From Burkholderiales bacterium (lineage in GTDB: Bacteria > Pseudomonadota > Gammaproteobacteria > Burkholderiales > SG8-41), in the NCBI GenBank assembly GCA_005800795.1, contig SYEN01000400.1:1-7712 (forward strand): a stretch of 7,712 nt of DNA, given 5' to 3'. The first letter of the stretch is position 1; each line of letters begins with the position of its first letter. Shown in pieces: positions 1 through 7,095 of the stretch. Below the pieces are notes generated by a model. The model made no database searches and was not told the DNA's origin. It saw nothing but the letters and a program-made list of their open reading frames with translations. A program made the position numbers and the translations under genes.

Positions 1-119
1 ACCGTGCTGGAAACTATCAGTGGTTGTGGTACGCCGATATTGTGTTTGCGAGCCTGGCGGCGCTGGTGAATCTGCCGATACGCGAGGCGCCGCCGCAGCC
101 AGTGGCCAACGCAGCGTAG
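1..119 (+). CDS. MFS transporter, C-terminal fragment
   Basis: Reading from base 3 gives an open frame ending at the TAG at 117-119. The peptide runs RAGNYQWLWYADIV, then FASLAALVNLPIREAPPQ and a short Ala-rich tail. An aromatic-rich entry, a hydrophobic helix and a closing NLPIRE-type cytosolic tail are typical of the twelfth transmembrane helix and C-terminus of Major Facilitator Superfamily permeases from Burkholderiales. That family assignment rests on remembered family patterns and only about 38 residues. The gene begins upstream of the window, so neither substrate nor size can be judged. It lies on the same strand as the phosphatase gene, 122 bp upstream of it, so the two may or may not be co-transcribed. 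Confidence 0.7.
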   Translation, partial: RAGNYQWLWYADIVFASLAALVNLPIREAPPQPVANAA

Positions 120-241
120 ATTATGTAACTAATTGTTTTTAAACAATAATTTATTAACTGTCCCATTGACTTCTTGTCACTCGTTGGACATCTGGCGGCG
201 CTACACTACGCGTACGTTCTGCCTATTGAAAAGGAGTTCGC
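120..241 (+). promoter_or_regulatory. AT-rich leader with short palindrome upstream of the PhoD-type gene
   Basis: This 122-bp spacer starts with a markedly AT-rich block (about 121-157). Inside it lies a 7-bp inverted repeat, ATTGTTT (132-138) and AAACAAT (141-147), separated by two bases. It is too AT-rich for a convincing intrinsic terminator and could instead be an operator or an UP-like element. A TTGACT hexamer at 166-171 resembles a -35 box, but 17 bp downstream there is only the poor CATCTG, so the promoter call is weak. A strong Shine-Dalgarno sequence, AAGGAG at 231-236, sits five bases before the ATG at 242. Confidence 0.35.
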
Positions 242-1891
242 ATGCCGCCCCGCACACGCCACGACACCCATCCCTTGCCAGCACGTCATGCGCCGCGATT
301 AAACGCCAATGATATTGTCAGCCTCAATCGGCGCAATGTGTTGCGCACTCTGGGGGCTTCGGCGTTACTGACCGCGGGCGGTGGCCTCTTCGCGCAGCAT
401 GCGTGGGGTCAATCCACATTAGGCGGTTACCCGTTCTCGCTCGGTGTTGCGTCCGGCGACCCTTCGTCCGACGGCTTTGTGATGTGGACCAAGCTCGCGC
501 CGAAACCGCTGGAGCCCGGCGGCGGGATGCCGGGCAAACCCGTCGAAGTCGAATGGCGGGTGGCGAGCGACGAAGGCATGAAGCAGGTTGTGCGAAAAGG
601 CATGGTGATGGCTCATCCCGAATTGGGCCATGCAGTGCATGTGGAAGTGGCCGGGCTGGAGCCGGCACGGGATTATTTTTACCGCTTCGCTGCCGGCGGC
701 GAAGTCAGCCGCACCGGACGCTCACGCACGTTTCCACGTGCCGGTGCGGCGCCAGGGCGAGTACGCTTTGCCGTGGCGGGCTGCCAGCGTTACGAGGCGG
801 GCTATTTCACGGCGTTTCGCCATATCGCCGCGGAGCGTTTTGATTTCGTGTTTCATTACGGCGATTACATTTATGAATATCCGTCGTTGCGGCTGGGTCA
901 GAAATCTGCGTGGCCGATCATACGCGCGATGCCGGAAGAATCGGGTGAGTGTTTCACGCTCGACGACTACCGCCGCCGCTATGCTGCGTATCAATTGAAC
1001 ACTGAGTTGCAGGACGCACATGCTTCCGCACCGTTCATCATGAGCTTCGACGACCACGAAGTGGTGAACGACTGGGCAGGCGAAACTACGGTCAAGCAAC
1101 AGCCGCGCGAGCAGTTTTTGTTGCGGCGCGCAGCGGCTTTTCAGGCATGGTACGAGCACTTGCCGTTGCGGCGTGCGCAGATGCCCCATGGTACTAATGG
1201 GGCCGATATTCAGGCCTACCGCCGTCTGGCTGTGGGTGATCTCTTGACGGTGAACGTGCTGGATACGCGCCAATACCGCACGGGCACCACCTGCGGCGCG
1301 CGCGTGATGGCGGGCTGTGCGGAGGCGCTGGAACCGAATCGCACCATGCTCGGTGAGGCGCAGGAACGCTGGCTGTATGAGAGTTTCAAACAACCGTTAC
1401 GCTGGACGCTATTGGCGCAGCAGATTCCCATCATGCGGCAGGACCGCAATGTTGATCCCGCGATCTTTGGTCCCAGCATGGACAAATGGGATGGCACAGT
1501 GGCTGCGCGCGACCGGCTGTTCGCGGCAGTGGAGCAATCGAAGCTGCGCAACCTGATCTCGGTTGCCGGCGATATTCACATCAACTGCGCGGGCGAACTG
1601 AAGAAAAATTTCGACGATGAAAAATCAGCCACGCTGGGCGTGGATTTCACCGCTACATCGGTTACTTCCCTGGGCGATGGCTTCGATAGCAACAATCGTT
1701 TCAAGACCCTGATGCAGCAGGATCCGCACATCAAATTTTACAACGGGCAGCGCGGCTACGTGCGGCATGTGGTGACGCTGCAACGGTGGGAGGCGGACTA
1801 TCAGGTGCTCGACAAGGTGTCTTCGCCCGATGGAACCATGAGCACGCGCAAAAGTTTTGTGGTGGAGGATGGCAACAGCAGGCTGCTGTAG
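242..1891 (+). CDS. phoD: PhoD-type alkaline phosphatase/phosphodiesterase, Tat-exported
   Basis: This 549-residue protein belongs to the PhoD family, metal-dependent extracytoplasmic phosphomonoesterases or phosphodiesterases that scavenge organic phosphate. The N-terminus carries a twin-arginine signal: R30-R31 followed by NVL, then a hydrophobic stretch to about residue 50 and a likely cleavage near AWGQ (54-57). The region before the RR pair is long, at 29 residues. The family N-terminal domain follows with GVASGDP (68-74) and an MWTKL motif. The catalytic domain shows GCQRY (C181), HYGDYIYEY (D208, Y211), SFDDHEVVND (269-277), VLDTRQYR (339-346) and AGDIHINCAG (D444, H446). These match the Cys, Asp, Tyr and His residues that bind iron and calcium in Bacillus PhoD, as recalled from the structure. 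The start is supported by AAGGAG at 231-236. No intact Pho box was found upstream. The family is secure; the true substrate is not. Confidence 0.93.
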   Translation: MPPRTRHDTHPLPARHAPRLNANDIVSLNRRNVLRTLGASALLTAGGGLFAQHAWGQSTLGGYPFSLGVASGDPSSDGFVMWTKLAPKPLEPGGGMPGKPVEVEWRVASDEGMKQVVRKGMVMAHPELGHAVHVEVAGLEPARDYFYRFAAGGEVSRTGRSRTFPRAGAAPGRVRFAVAGCQRYEAGYFTAFRHIAAERFDFVFHYGDYIYEYPSLRLGQKSAWPIIRAMPEESGECFTLDDYRRRYAAYQLNTELQDAHASAPFIMSFDDHEVVNDWAGETTVKQQPREQFLLRRAAAFQAWYEHLPLRRAQMPHGTNGADIQAYRRLAVGDLLTVNVLDTRQYRTGTTCGARVMAGCAEALEPNRTMLGEAQERWLYESFKQPLRWTLLAQQIPIMRQDRNVDPAIFGPSMDKWDGTVAARDRLFAAVEQSKLRNLISVAGDIHINCAGELKKNFDDEKSATLGVDFTATSVTSLGDGFDSNNRFKTLMQQDPHIKFYNGQRGYVRHVVTLQRWEADYQVLDKVSSPDGTMSTRKSFVVEDGNSRLL

Positions 1892-1916
1892 TGGCCGGTG
1901 GCCGGAGCGATAAAGC

Positions 1917-2501
1917 TCACGGCACCAAACCCTTCGTACCCGGCTGCACATCATAGAACGCGAGCGTCATTGAAGTGGCGCTGTAGGAACCCATCAGCAC
2001 GATCACATCGGTGATGCCTACATGGCCGAGAGCCTTGACCGCGCGTTCATACAGGCCATTGGATACCCAGCGTGATTGCGACAGGCAAATCGCCATCTCG
2101 TAAATGACCTGCTCGCGCGCATCGTCGAACGACGTGGTGAGGCCCGCGAAAATGGCGTCGATTTTTTCCGGCGGCAGGCCGGCGGCCTTGGCTGCGGCTT
2201 CATGCGCACAGGCGGGGTACGACGAATGCCAGTGGCTGGTGATCACGCAAACCGCGATTTCGCGCTCACGCAACGACAGAGAAAACCCCGTGCGCAGATG
2301 CCGGCCTAGCCCACCGATGACCTTGGCGAGCCTGGGGTTCTCCACGTAGATCTTGTTGGGGCCGGGCAGCCTGCCGCGGGTTTCGATCAGCGAGCGGTAG
2401 CCTTCCTGCTGCTCCGGCGTCATCTGCTCAACCGGAATTTCGGTGTAGCGCCCGAAGGTTGGCGTGCCGGTCGTGGTGTGGGTTTTCGCGTCGGCCGTCA
2501 T
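1917..2501 (-). CDS. Carboxymuconolactone decarboxylase-like (AhpD-fold) protein
   Basis: This 194-residue protein has the shape of the CMD/AhpD-like alpha-helical family. It has an N-terminal TPEQQEGY segment, a GPNKIYVENPRLA stretch (47-59), the core helix LREREIAVCVITSHW (77-91) and the signature region SSYPACAHEAAAKAAGL (93-109). The C-terminal helices include REQVIYEMAICL and ITDVIVLMGSYSATS. CMD enzymes decarboxylate 4-carboxymuconolactone, and AhpD members are CxxC thiol reductases. Here the CxxC position reads YPAC, so only C98 remains, with H100 two residues on. It is therefore unlikely to be an AhpD-type disulfide enzyme, and it resembles the many uncharacterised CMD-like proteins found near aromatic or xenobiotic catabolic genes. 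It lies 21 bp after the small Cys-containing gene on the same strand and probably shares its transcript. No good ribosome binding site precedes the ATG, which hints at translational dependence. It converges on the phosphatase gene with a 25-bp gap. Confidence 0.88.
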   Translation of the reverse strand: MTADAKTHTTTGTPTFGRYTEIPVEQMTPEQQEGYRSLIETRGRLPGPNKIYVENPRLAKVIGGLGRHLRTGFSLSLREREIAVCVITSHWHSSYPACAHEAAAKAAGLPPEKIDAIFAGLTTSFDDAREQVIYEMAICLSQSRWVSNGLYERAVKALGHVGITDVIVLMGSYSATSMTLAFYDVQPGTKGLVP

Positions 2502-2522
2502 TTAATTTTTCGGTGCGAAGCG

Positions 2523-2765
2523 CTAGCGTTTGCCGGCTGGCTTCTTGGTTGCCCCCGGTCTCGCTGGCGTGCGCGGCTTCGCGGCTTTCGGTGTGCTGGC
2601 CGTGGCGCGGTGACGCGGAAATTCCATGACACCCAGCACCTTCGTCACTGTCACGCGTTGTTTGCACACGGGGCACACCGCGCTGGAATGCCGCGAGGCG
2701 GTGGATTGAAGTTGATGCCGTTCGCCGCGAACCGGGCGGCGGCTGCCTTCGCACAATATTTTCAT
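2523..2765 (-). CDS. Small Cys-containing (zinc-ribbon-like) protein with basic Ala/Pro/Lys tail
   Basis: This 80-residue protein has no name I recognise, but it looks genuine. It begins MKILCEGSRR with C5 and has a CPVC knuckle at C31 and C34. It continues through QRVTVTKVLGVMEFPRHRA and ends in a positively charged tail (about 52-80) rich in Ala, Pro, Lys, Arg and Thr. Only three cysteines are present, so a full four-Cys zinc ribbon is not obvious; His residues at 17, 26 or 52 could complete a site. The tail could be disordered and bind nucleic acid, which is inference. The gene is 21 bp upstream of the CMD-like gene on the same strand, in a likely two-gene operon. The ATG at 2765-2763 has only a weak upstream GGA. 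Overlapping frames in this stretch lack protein-like composition. It could be a small regulator or a metal-binding accessory protein. Confidence 0.6.
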   Translation of the reverse strand: MKILCEGSRRPVRGERHQLQSTASRHSSAVCPVCKQRVTVTKVLGVMEFPRHRATASTPKAAKPRTPARPGATKKPAGKR

Positions 2766-3023
2766 CCGGCTTATCCAGTATTTCCAGTAATCAGACTTTG
2801 CTGACAGGTCTACATTTTTGCATCAAGTGAACATAGTACAGCAGGCTGTGGAATCGGGCTATTTAAAAAATGGCTTTGGAGCGCCCATGGCCCCTGTTGC
2901 GGGCGGCGGATTGCGTAAAATGGTGTCCCTTGCGACAGAGGGTGTGCCTAGCGCGGTTGCGACCCCCGGCAAGATCGACTACGATCAACGGCCACGTACT
3001 GACCATCCCTGATGGCATTCACC
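2766..3023. other. Divergent intergenic region
   Basis: About 258 bp separate the minus-strand small gene from the plus-strand MBL hydrolase, so promoters for both directions should lie here. The left half (about 2766-2875) is AT-richer, with TACATTTTTG around 2811-2820 and ATTTAAAAAATGG around 2861-2873. No well-spaced -35/-10 pair stands out on either strand. The right half (about 2880-3010) is GC-rich and open in some frames, but it lacks a recognisable protein. I see no hairpin with a U-tract, no riboswitch-like fold and no tRNA. Confidence 0.4.
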
Positions 3024-3824
3024 ATGCTGCCTACCTACGAAATTTATTGCATTAAATACGCGGAGCGCCCCGGCAAGCGGCCCGCACACTTTGTCGGCGG
3101 CGATCCTCACGATGTGCCGATGCCCATGGATTACTACGTGTGGCTTATTCGTGATTCCGGTAATAAGGATCGCATGGTGCTGGTGGATACCGGCTTCGAT
3201 GCGAGCATGCAGATTAACGGCCGCGTGCTGCTGAGAAAGCCCGCCGAGGGCCTGGCGTTGATCGGCGTGAACGCGGCGGACATCAAGGACGCCGTGATCA
3301 CGCATTTGCATAACGATCACGTCGGCACCTTTTATGATTTTCCGAACGCGCGTTTTCACTTGCAGGACAGGGAAATGCAGTATGCGACGGGACATCACAT
3401 GCGCGATCATATTTTCCGCCGGCCGTACGAGATTGACCACGTGGCGGGCATGATCCGGCTGGTGTATCAAAATCGTGTGGAGTTTCACAACGGTGAGGAG
3501 GAAATTGCTCCCGGCATTTCCTTGCATCACATTGGCGGACACACCATGGGCCTGCAATCGGTGCGCGTGCACACGCAGCGCGGCTGGGTGGTGCTGGCTT
3601 CCGACGCGAGTCACTATTACGAACATTTCGAGCAGGATCGTTGCTTTCCGCTGGTGTATCACATGGGCGAAATGCTCGAAGGCTTCGCCACGTTGCGGCG
3701 GCTTGCCGATTCGTTGCAGCACATCGTGCCGGGGCATGATCCGCTGGTGCTGCAACGGTATCCGGCGGCGTCATCGCAGTTGGCGGGCATTGTCGCGCGG
3801 CTGGATTTGCCGCCGAAAAATTAA
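3024..3824 (+). CDS. MBL-fold hydrolase of the N-acyl homoserine lactonase-like family
   Basis: From the ATG at 3024 the protein has 266 residues. It carries the metallo-beta-lactamase core: VLVDTGF (52-58), the THLHNDHVGT metal motif (H94, H96, D98, H99), GGHTMG (H173), ASDASHYY (D194) and PGHDP (H238), which together give a complete dinuclear metal site. The overall pattern HxHxDH...H...D...H matches lactonases such as AiiA and AttM, which open acyl-homoserine lactones or gamma-butyrolactones. In AiiA a Tyr stands three residues after the bridging Asp; here that place is H197, with Tyr following at 198-199, so a different lactone or ester substrate is possible. No signal peptide is seen, so it is probably cytoplasmic. 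I prefer 3024 over the in-frame ATG at 3012 because the related gene at 7256 starts at the same position of the alignment, and its GGGCACACCATG leader resembles GGCATTCACCATG here. The Bug gene follows after 51 bp. Confidence 0.9.
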   Translation: MLPTYEIYCIKYAERPGKRPAHFVGGDPHDVPMPMDYYVWLIRDSGNKDRMVLVDTGFDASMQINGRVLLRKPAEGLALIGVNAADIKDAVITHLHNDHVGTFYDFPNARFHLQDREMQYATGHHMRDHIFRRPYEIDHVAGMIRLVYQNRVEFHNGEEEIAPGISLHHIGGHTMGLQSVRVHTQRGWVVLASDASHYYEHFEQDRCFPLVYHMGEMLEGFATLRRLADSLQHIVPGHDPLVLQRYPAASSQLAGIVARLDLPPKN

Positions 3825-3862
3825 GCGTTGTGTCCGCGATTGGCGGGGATTAAGGTTGTGCA

Positions 3863-3868
3863 AGAGGA
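3863..3868 (+). promoter_or_regulatory. Ribosome binding site deciding the Bug receptor start
   Basis: AGAGGA lies seven bases before the ATG at 3876. It supports that start over a TTG at 3828, which would add 16 residues ahead of the signal peptide with no ribosome binding site of its own. Confidence 0.6.
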
Positions 3869-3875
3869 TTTAAAA

Positions 3876-4859
3876 ATGTCAATTAAAACAATTACTTATA
3901 TAAAAATCGTGCTGTGGGCAAGCTGCGGGCTTTGTGCCTCGGGCGTGTGGGGCCAACCCTATCCCAGCAAGCCCATACGTCTGATCGTCGGCTTTCCACC
4001 GGGGGGGTCGAACGACATCGTGGCACGCAACCTTGCGCCCAAGCTGGGTGAACTGCTGAACACCCAGGTCATTGTCGAAAATCGCGCGGGTGCGAATGCA
4101 ACCATTGCCGCAGAGTTTGTCACTAAGTCCGCGCCCGATGGCCACACGTTGTTTCTCGGCAGCACCAGTTCGTTGGTGATCAGCCCGCACACATATTCGA
4201 AAATGGCGTATGAAACACTGCGCGATTTTGCACCGGTGACCACGGTGGCGATGACGCCCGAGGCGATTGCGATACATCCCGCGCTGCCGGCGCGCGATTT
4301 GAAATCGCTGGTGGCGCTGGCGAAGGCGAATCCCGGCAAGCTCGATTTTGCGTCGTCGGGCAGCGGTGGCCTGCCGCATCTCGCGCTGGAGTTATTCAAA
4401 GTGCAGGCCAATATCAACCTGCAGCACGTGCCGTACAAGGGTGCAGCCCCCGCGGTTGTGGACCTGGTTGGCGGCCACGTGCAGGGCATGATCATGGATT
4501 TCCCGGCAATTTATCCCCAACTTAAAAGCGGCAAGTTCCGCGGCATTGCGCTTGCCGCCGAAAAGCGCATCGCGCAAATGCCGGAGTTGCCGACGACCGG
4601 CGAGCAGGGCATGCCCGGCTTGATCGCGGTCAACTGGTTCGCCATCGCGGCGCCCGCCAAGACCCCGGCACCCATAGTCAGCCGCCTGCACGGCGCATTG
4701 ATTAGCGCCATGGGTGCCGCGGATTTGAAAGACCGGCTCACCGCGGTGGGTGTCGAAGCCTACACGCGTAGTTCTCCAGAAGCCTTCACGGCGTTTTTGA
4801 AAGACGAATTGGTGCGCTGGGGCAAGGTGGCGAAGGCGTCTGGAGCAAGGGCAGACTGA
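3876..4859 (+). CDS. Bug-family tripartite tricarboxylate receptor (periplasmic solute-binding protein)
   Basis: This 327-residue protein is a Bug (TctC-like) extracytoplasmic solute receptor. The N-terminus is a Sec-type signal: Lys4 and Lys10, a hydrophobic stretch IVLWASCGLCASGVWG, and probable cleavage before Q27. The mature part opens with YPSKPIRLIVGFPPGGSNDI (29-48), the classic Bug ligand-loop signature. It continues with VIVENRAGANATIAAEFV, KSAPDGHTLFLG (84-95), HVPYKGAAPAVVDLVGGHVQ (184-203) and the C-terminal VSRLHGAL region. The usual GAGGNIGA is altered to GANATIAA. Bug proteins bind mainly carboxylates and other small organic acids and are abundant in Burkholderiales. Many are orphans without TctA/TctB membrane partners, and none is seen here. 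Its position between a lactonase-like hydrolase and a flavoprotein suggests uptake or sensing of the compound those enzymes handle, which is inference. Cysteines 17 and 20 lie inside the signal and do not form a good lipobox. Confidence 0.95.
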   Translation: MSIKTITYIKIVLWASCGLCASGVWGQPYPSKPIRLIVGFPPGGSNDIVARNLAPKLGELLNTQVIVENRAGANATIAAEFVTKSAPDGHTLFLGSTSSLVISPHTYSKMAYETLRDFAPVTTVAMTPEAIAIHPALPARDLKSLVALAKANPGKLDFASSGSGGLPHLALELFKVQANINLQHVPYKGAAPAVVDLVGGHVQGMIMDFPAIYPQLKSGKFRGIALAAEKRIAQMPELPTTGEQGMPGLIAVNWFAIAAPAKTPAPIVSRLHGALISAMGAADLKDRLTAVGVEAYTRSSPEAFTAFLKDELVRWGKVAKASGARAD

Positions 4860-4909
4860 ATTTCCAAATCCTTCGCGTCGATTTATTCAAACGAACAGGG
4901 CAGCTATCA

Positions 4910-4992
4910 CGGTCGTTCCCGCGAAGGCGGGAACCCACAACCCGGTGTCCCATGGCAATACGCAGCGATCGCCGCTTGCGCGGGAATGACCG
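4910..4992. repeat. REP-like hairpin-pair repeat, copy 1
   Basis: The left half contains a perfect 8-bp stem, GTTCCCGC (4915-4922) and GCGGGAAC (4927-4934), around the 4-base loop GAAG. The outer ends form an inverted repeat: CGGTCGTTCCCGCG (4910-4923) is the reverse complement of CGCGGGAATGACCG (4979-4992) apart from one base. The right-hand inner hairpin is degraded. The CATTCCCGC...GCGGGAATG core resembles interspersed palindromic repeats widespread in proteobacterial intergenic DNA, including the Neisseria dRS3 type, as recalled. Lying 50 bp after the Bug stop codon, the hairpin could end or stabilise that transcript. Confidence 0.75.
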
Positions 4993-5041
4993 CGCAGGTG
5001 ATGCGTCTGCGTAAGTCCGTCATCGGAAATTCCAGAATCTG

Positions 5042-7024
5042 ATGTTACTTTCCCAACCCGGCCTCATCGGCCCGCTTCAACTGCGCAACCGTGTGGTGAT
5101 GGCGCCGATGGGCACCAACTACAGCACCACCGACGGATTATCGACTGAGCGTGACCGCCAGTATTACGCCGAGCGTGCGCGCGGCGGCGTCGGCATGATC
5201 ATGACCGAGGCGATGGTGGTAACCGAATTCGCGCGGCCGCATCACAACTCGCTGTGCGTGTATCACGACCGGTTCATACCGGGGCTGGCGAGCGTGGTCG
5301 ATGCCATCCACGCGCACGGGGCGCTGGTGTGCGCGCAGTTGAACCATCGTGGGGCGCTGTTGCGCCGCCATGTGCTCAACATGGAGCCGGTGGGGCCGTC
5401 GTCGTGGAAGAACCCGAATACCGGCGACGACGTGCGTCCGCTGGCCGTTCCGGAAATCATCGAGATACAAAAGCAGTTTGTTGCGTCGGCACGGCGGCTG
5501 TATCAGGCGGGCTACGACGGTGTGGAAATTCACGCCGGCAACGGATATCTGTTCCAGCAGTTTTTTACGCCACGTTTGAATCATCGCAATGACCCCTACG
5601 GGGGCTCGTTTGAGAATCGGGCACGCTTTTTATGGGAGACGCTGGATCGCGTGAAGCAGGCGCTGCCGGATTTTCCGTTGATCGTGCGGCTGTCGGCGTC
5701 GGAATTCACGGCGGGGGGCTACAGCGACGCCGACATTATCGAGTTGTCGAAAAAACTTGAAAAACAGGGTGTGGCGGCACTCGACCTGTCGGGCGGCAGC
5801 AACGAAAGCCCGCAGCTATCGAAATACTGCATCCAGCCGCCGTCGTTCGCGCGCGGCTGTCTGGGGCCGTACGCCAAGCCAATCAAGGACGCGGTGACGA
5901 TACCCGTGCTGGTGGCGGGGCGGGTGGTCGATCCGGCGGATGCGGAAAGATTACTGGCTGACGGCTGCGCGGACTTCATTTCCGTAGGCCGGGCGCTGTA
6001 TGCCGATCCGCACTGGAGCGCAAAGGCTTTTGGCAAAGTGAAAGCGCCGATCCGCAAATGCATCGCCTGTAATGTGTGCTTTGAGCGGCTGACATTGGAA
6101 AAGGATGTGGCGTGCGTGAACAACCCGGTGATCGGTACTGAGTTCGAGGCGCTGGAACATGCTGAGCCGCAGTTGTTTCCCGATCAACGAACCAAAACAC
6201 CGCACCGCGTGTTGGTGATTGGCGCGGGCGTTACCGGCCTGGAAGCCGCGCGTGCAGCGGCGGCGCGCGGGCATCGTGTTGAGGTTTGGGAGAAGTCCGC
6301 GCAAACCGGCGGGCAAATGCCGCTGGCGATGGCCGCACCCGACAAAAGGGAAGTCGAACCGATACTGGGCTACCGGCTGGCGGTGTTGCGCGAATTGGGG
6401 GTGACAATACGCACGTCGATGACGGCCAGTACCGCGGCGATCCGCGCGTTCAACCCTGATTTTGCCATAGTCGCCACGGGTGCCGCACCACGCGCCCATC
6501 CGTTTGATGTGTCGCAACTGGCTGCAACGGTGAAGGTGATGCACGCATGGGATGCGTTGCGTGATCCGTCACGGCTGGCGGCGGCGCAACGGGTCACTAT
6601 CATCGGTGGCGGCATGGTGGGTGCCGAAGCGGCGGATTTGCTCAGTGTGCAGGGTAAGCACTGTACCATCGTCGAAATGCTGGGCACAGTTGCCAACGGC
6701 ATGGCGCGTAACAATCGAATGGAACTGGTGGAGCGGCTCGCTGCGCGCGGCACGCAACTTCTAACACGCGTGAAGGTGGAGCGCGCCATCGGCGGTACGC
6801 TGACCCTGCACGGCGGCGATGGCACAATACGCGACATTGAAGTGGGCGATGCGCTGATATTCGCCACGGGGCCGGCGCCGGTGCGTGATGTGGTGCCGCT
6901 ACTCGATGAAGCCGGTGTGGATTATGAACTGGCGGGCGATTGTTACCGGCCAGGGGATTTTTTGAGTTGCCTGCGCGATGGGTGGCTGGCAGCGTTGAGT
7001 TTGGAGCATCGGTTTCGTGATTAG
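5042..7024 (+). CDS. FMN/4Fe-4S/FAD oxidoreductase (2,4-dienoyl-CoA reductase/TMADH type)
   Basis: This 660-residue protein has the full architecture of the family: an N-terminal Old Yellow Enzyme-type FMN barrel (about 1-330), a 4Fe-4S segment, and a C-terminal FAD/NAD(P) domain. Barrel marks are RNRVVMAPMGTNY (15-27), QLNHRG (99-104), HAGNGYLFQQFF (164-175) with Y169 at the catalytic Tyr place, NHRNDPYGGSFENRARF (180-196) and VGRALYADPHW (315-325). The cluster cysteines are C340, C343, C346 and C358, a CxxCxxC plus x11 C spacing. The FAD fold shows VIGAGVTGLEAA (392-403), the NAD(P) fold IIGGGMVGAEAA (520-531), and ATGPAP closes the domain. The active-site His of E. coli FadH seems replaced in SGGSNES (250-256). 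Relatives reduce enoyl or enone double bonds or demethylate amines. The substrate here is unknown, and catabolic reduction of a conjugated C=C bond is the best guess. The ribosome binding site is poor, but the start matches the family N-terminus. Confidence 0.93.
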   Translation: MLLSQPGLIGPLQLRNRVVMAPMGTNYSTTDGLSTERDRQYYAERARGGVGMIMTEAMVVTEFARPHHNSLCVYHDRFIPGLASVVDAIHAHGALVCAQLNHRGALLRRHVLNMEPVGPSSWKNPNTGDDVRPLAVPEIIEIQKQFVASARRLYQAGYDGVEIHAGNGYLFQQFFTPRLNHRNDPYGGSFENRARFLWETLDRVKQALPDFPLIVRLSASEFTAGGYSDADIIELSKKLEKQGVAALDLSGGSNESPQLSKYCIQPPSFARGCLGPYAKPIKDAVTIPVLVAGRVVDPADAERLLADGCADFISVGRALYADPHWSAKAFGKVKAPIRKCIACNVCFERLTLEKDVACVNNPVIGTEFEALEHAEPQLFPDQRTKTPHRVLVIGAGVTGLEAARAAAARGHRVEVWEKSAQTGGQMPLAMAAPDKREVEPILGYRLAVLRELGVTIRTSMTASTAAIRAFNPDFAIVATGAAPRAHPFDVSQLAATVKVMHAWDALRDPSRLAAAQRVTIIGGGMVGAEAADLLSVQGKHCTIVEMLGTVANGMARNNRMELVERLAARGTQLLTRVKVERAIGGTLTLHGGDGTIRDIEVGDALIFATGPAPVRDVVPLLDEAGVDYELAGDCYRPGDFLSCLRDGWLAALSLEHRFRD

Positions 7025-7095
7025 TGTGCGCGTTAACATCATCGCGTGTAGTGATTCAATCGTGCCGAGGATTCGATTCGTCAGATTACCCAGCT

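Noticed and set aside
158..180. Possible Pho box upstream of the PhoD-type gene (CTGTCCC at 158-164 and TTGTCAC at 174-180)
   Set aside because: Pho box half-sites repeat at 11 bp; these are 16 bp apart and the first is a poor match.
722..1393. 223-codon open frame on the minus strand inside the phosphatase gene
   Set aside because: It lies wholly within a gene with strong family motifs. Its translation is His/Arg/Ala-rich and resembles antisense of GC-rich coding DNA.
1892..1916. Bidirectional terminator between the convergent phosphatase and CMD-like genes
   Set aside because: The 25-bp gap has a GGCCGGTGGCCGG tract but no convincing stem followed by a T-tract in either direction.
2818..3012. 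64-codon plus-strand open frame in the divergent intergenic region
   Set aside because: It needs a TTG start, has no ribosome binding site and shows no recognisable domain, though the chance of a decayed gene cannot be excluded.
2985..3755. 256-codon open frame on the minus strand across the MBL hydrolase
   Set aside because: The plus strand carries a complete MBL motif set here. The minus reading is His/Val/Gln-rich with no domain and is an antisense shadow.
3828..3875. 16-residue N-terminal extension of the Bug receptor from a TTG
   Set aside because: It would place a non-signal sequence ahead of the signal peptide; the ATG at 3876 has its own AGAGGA site.
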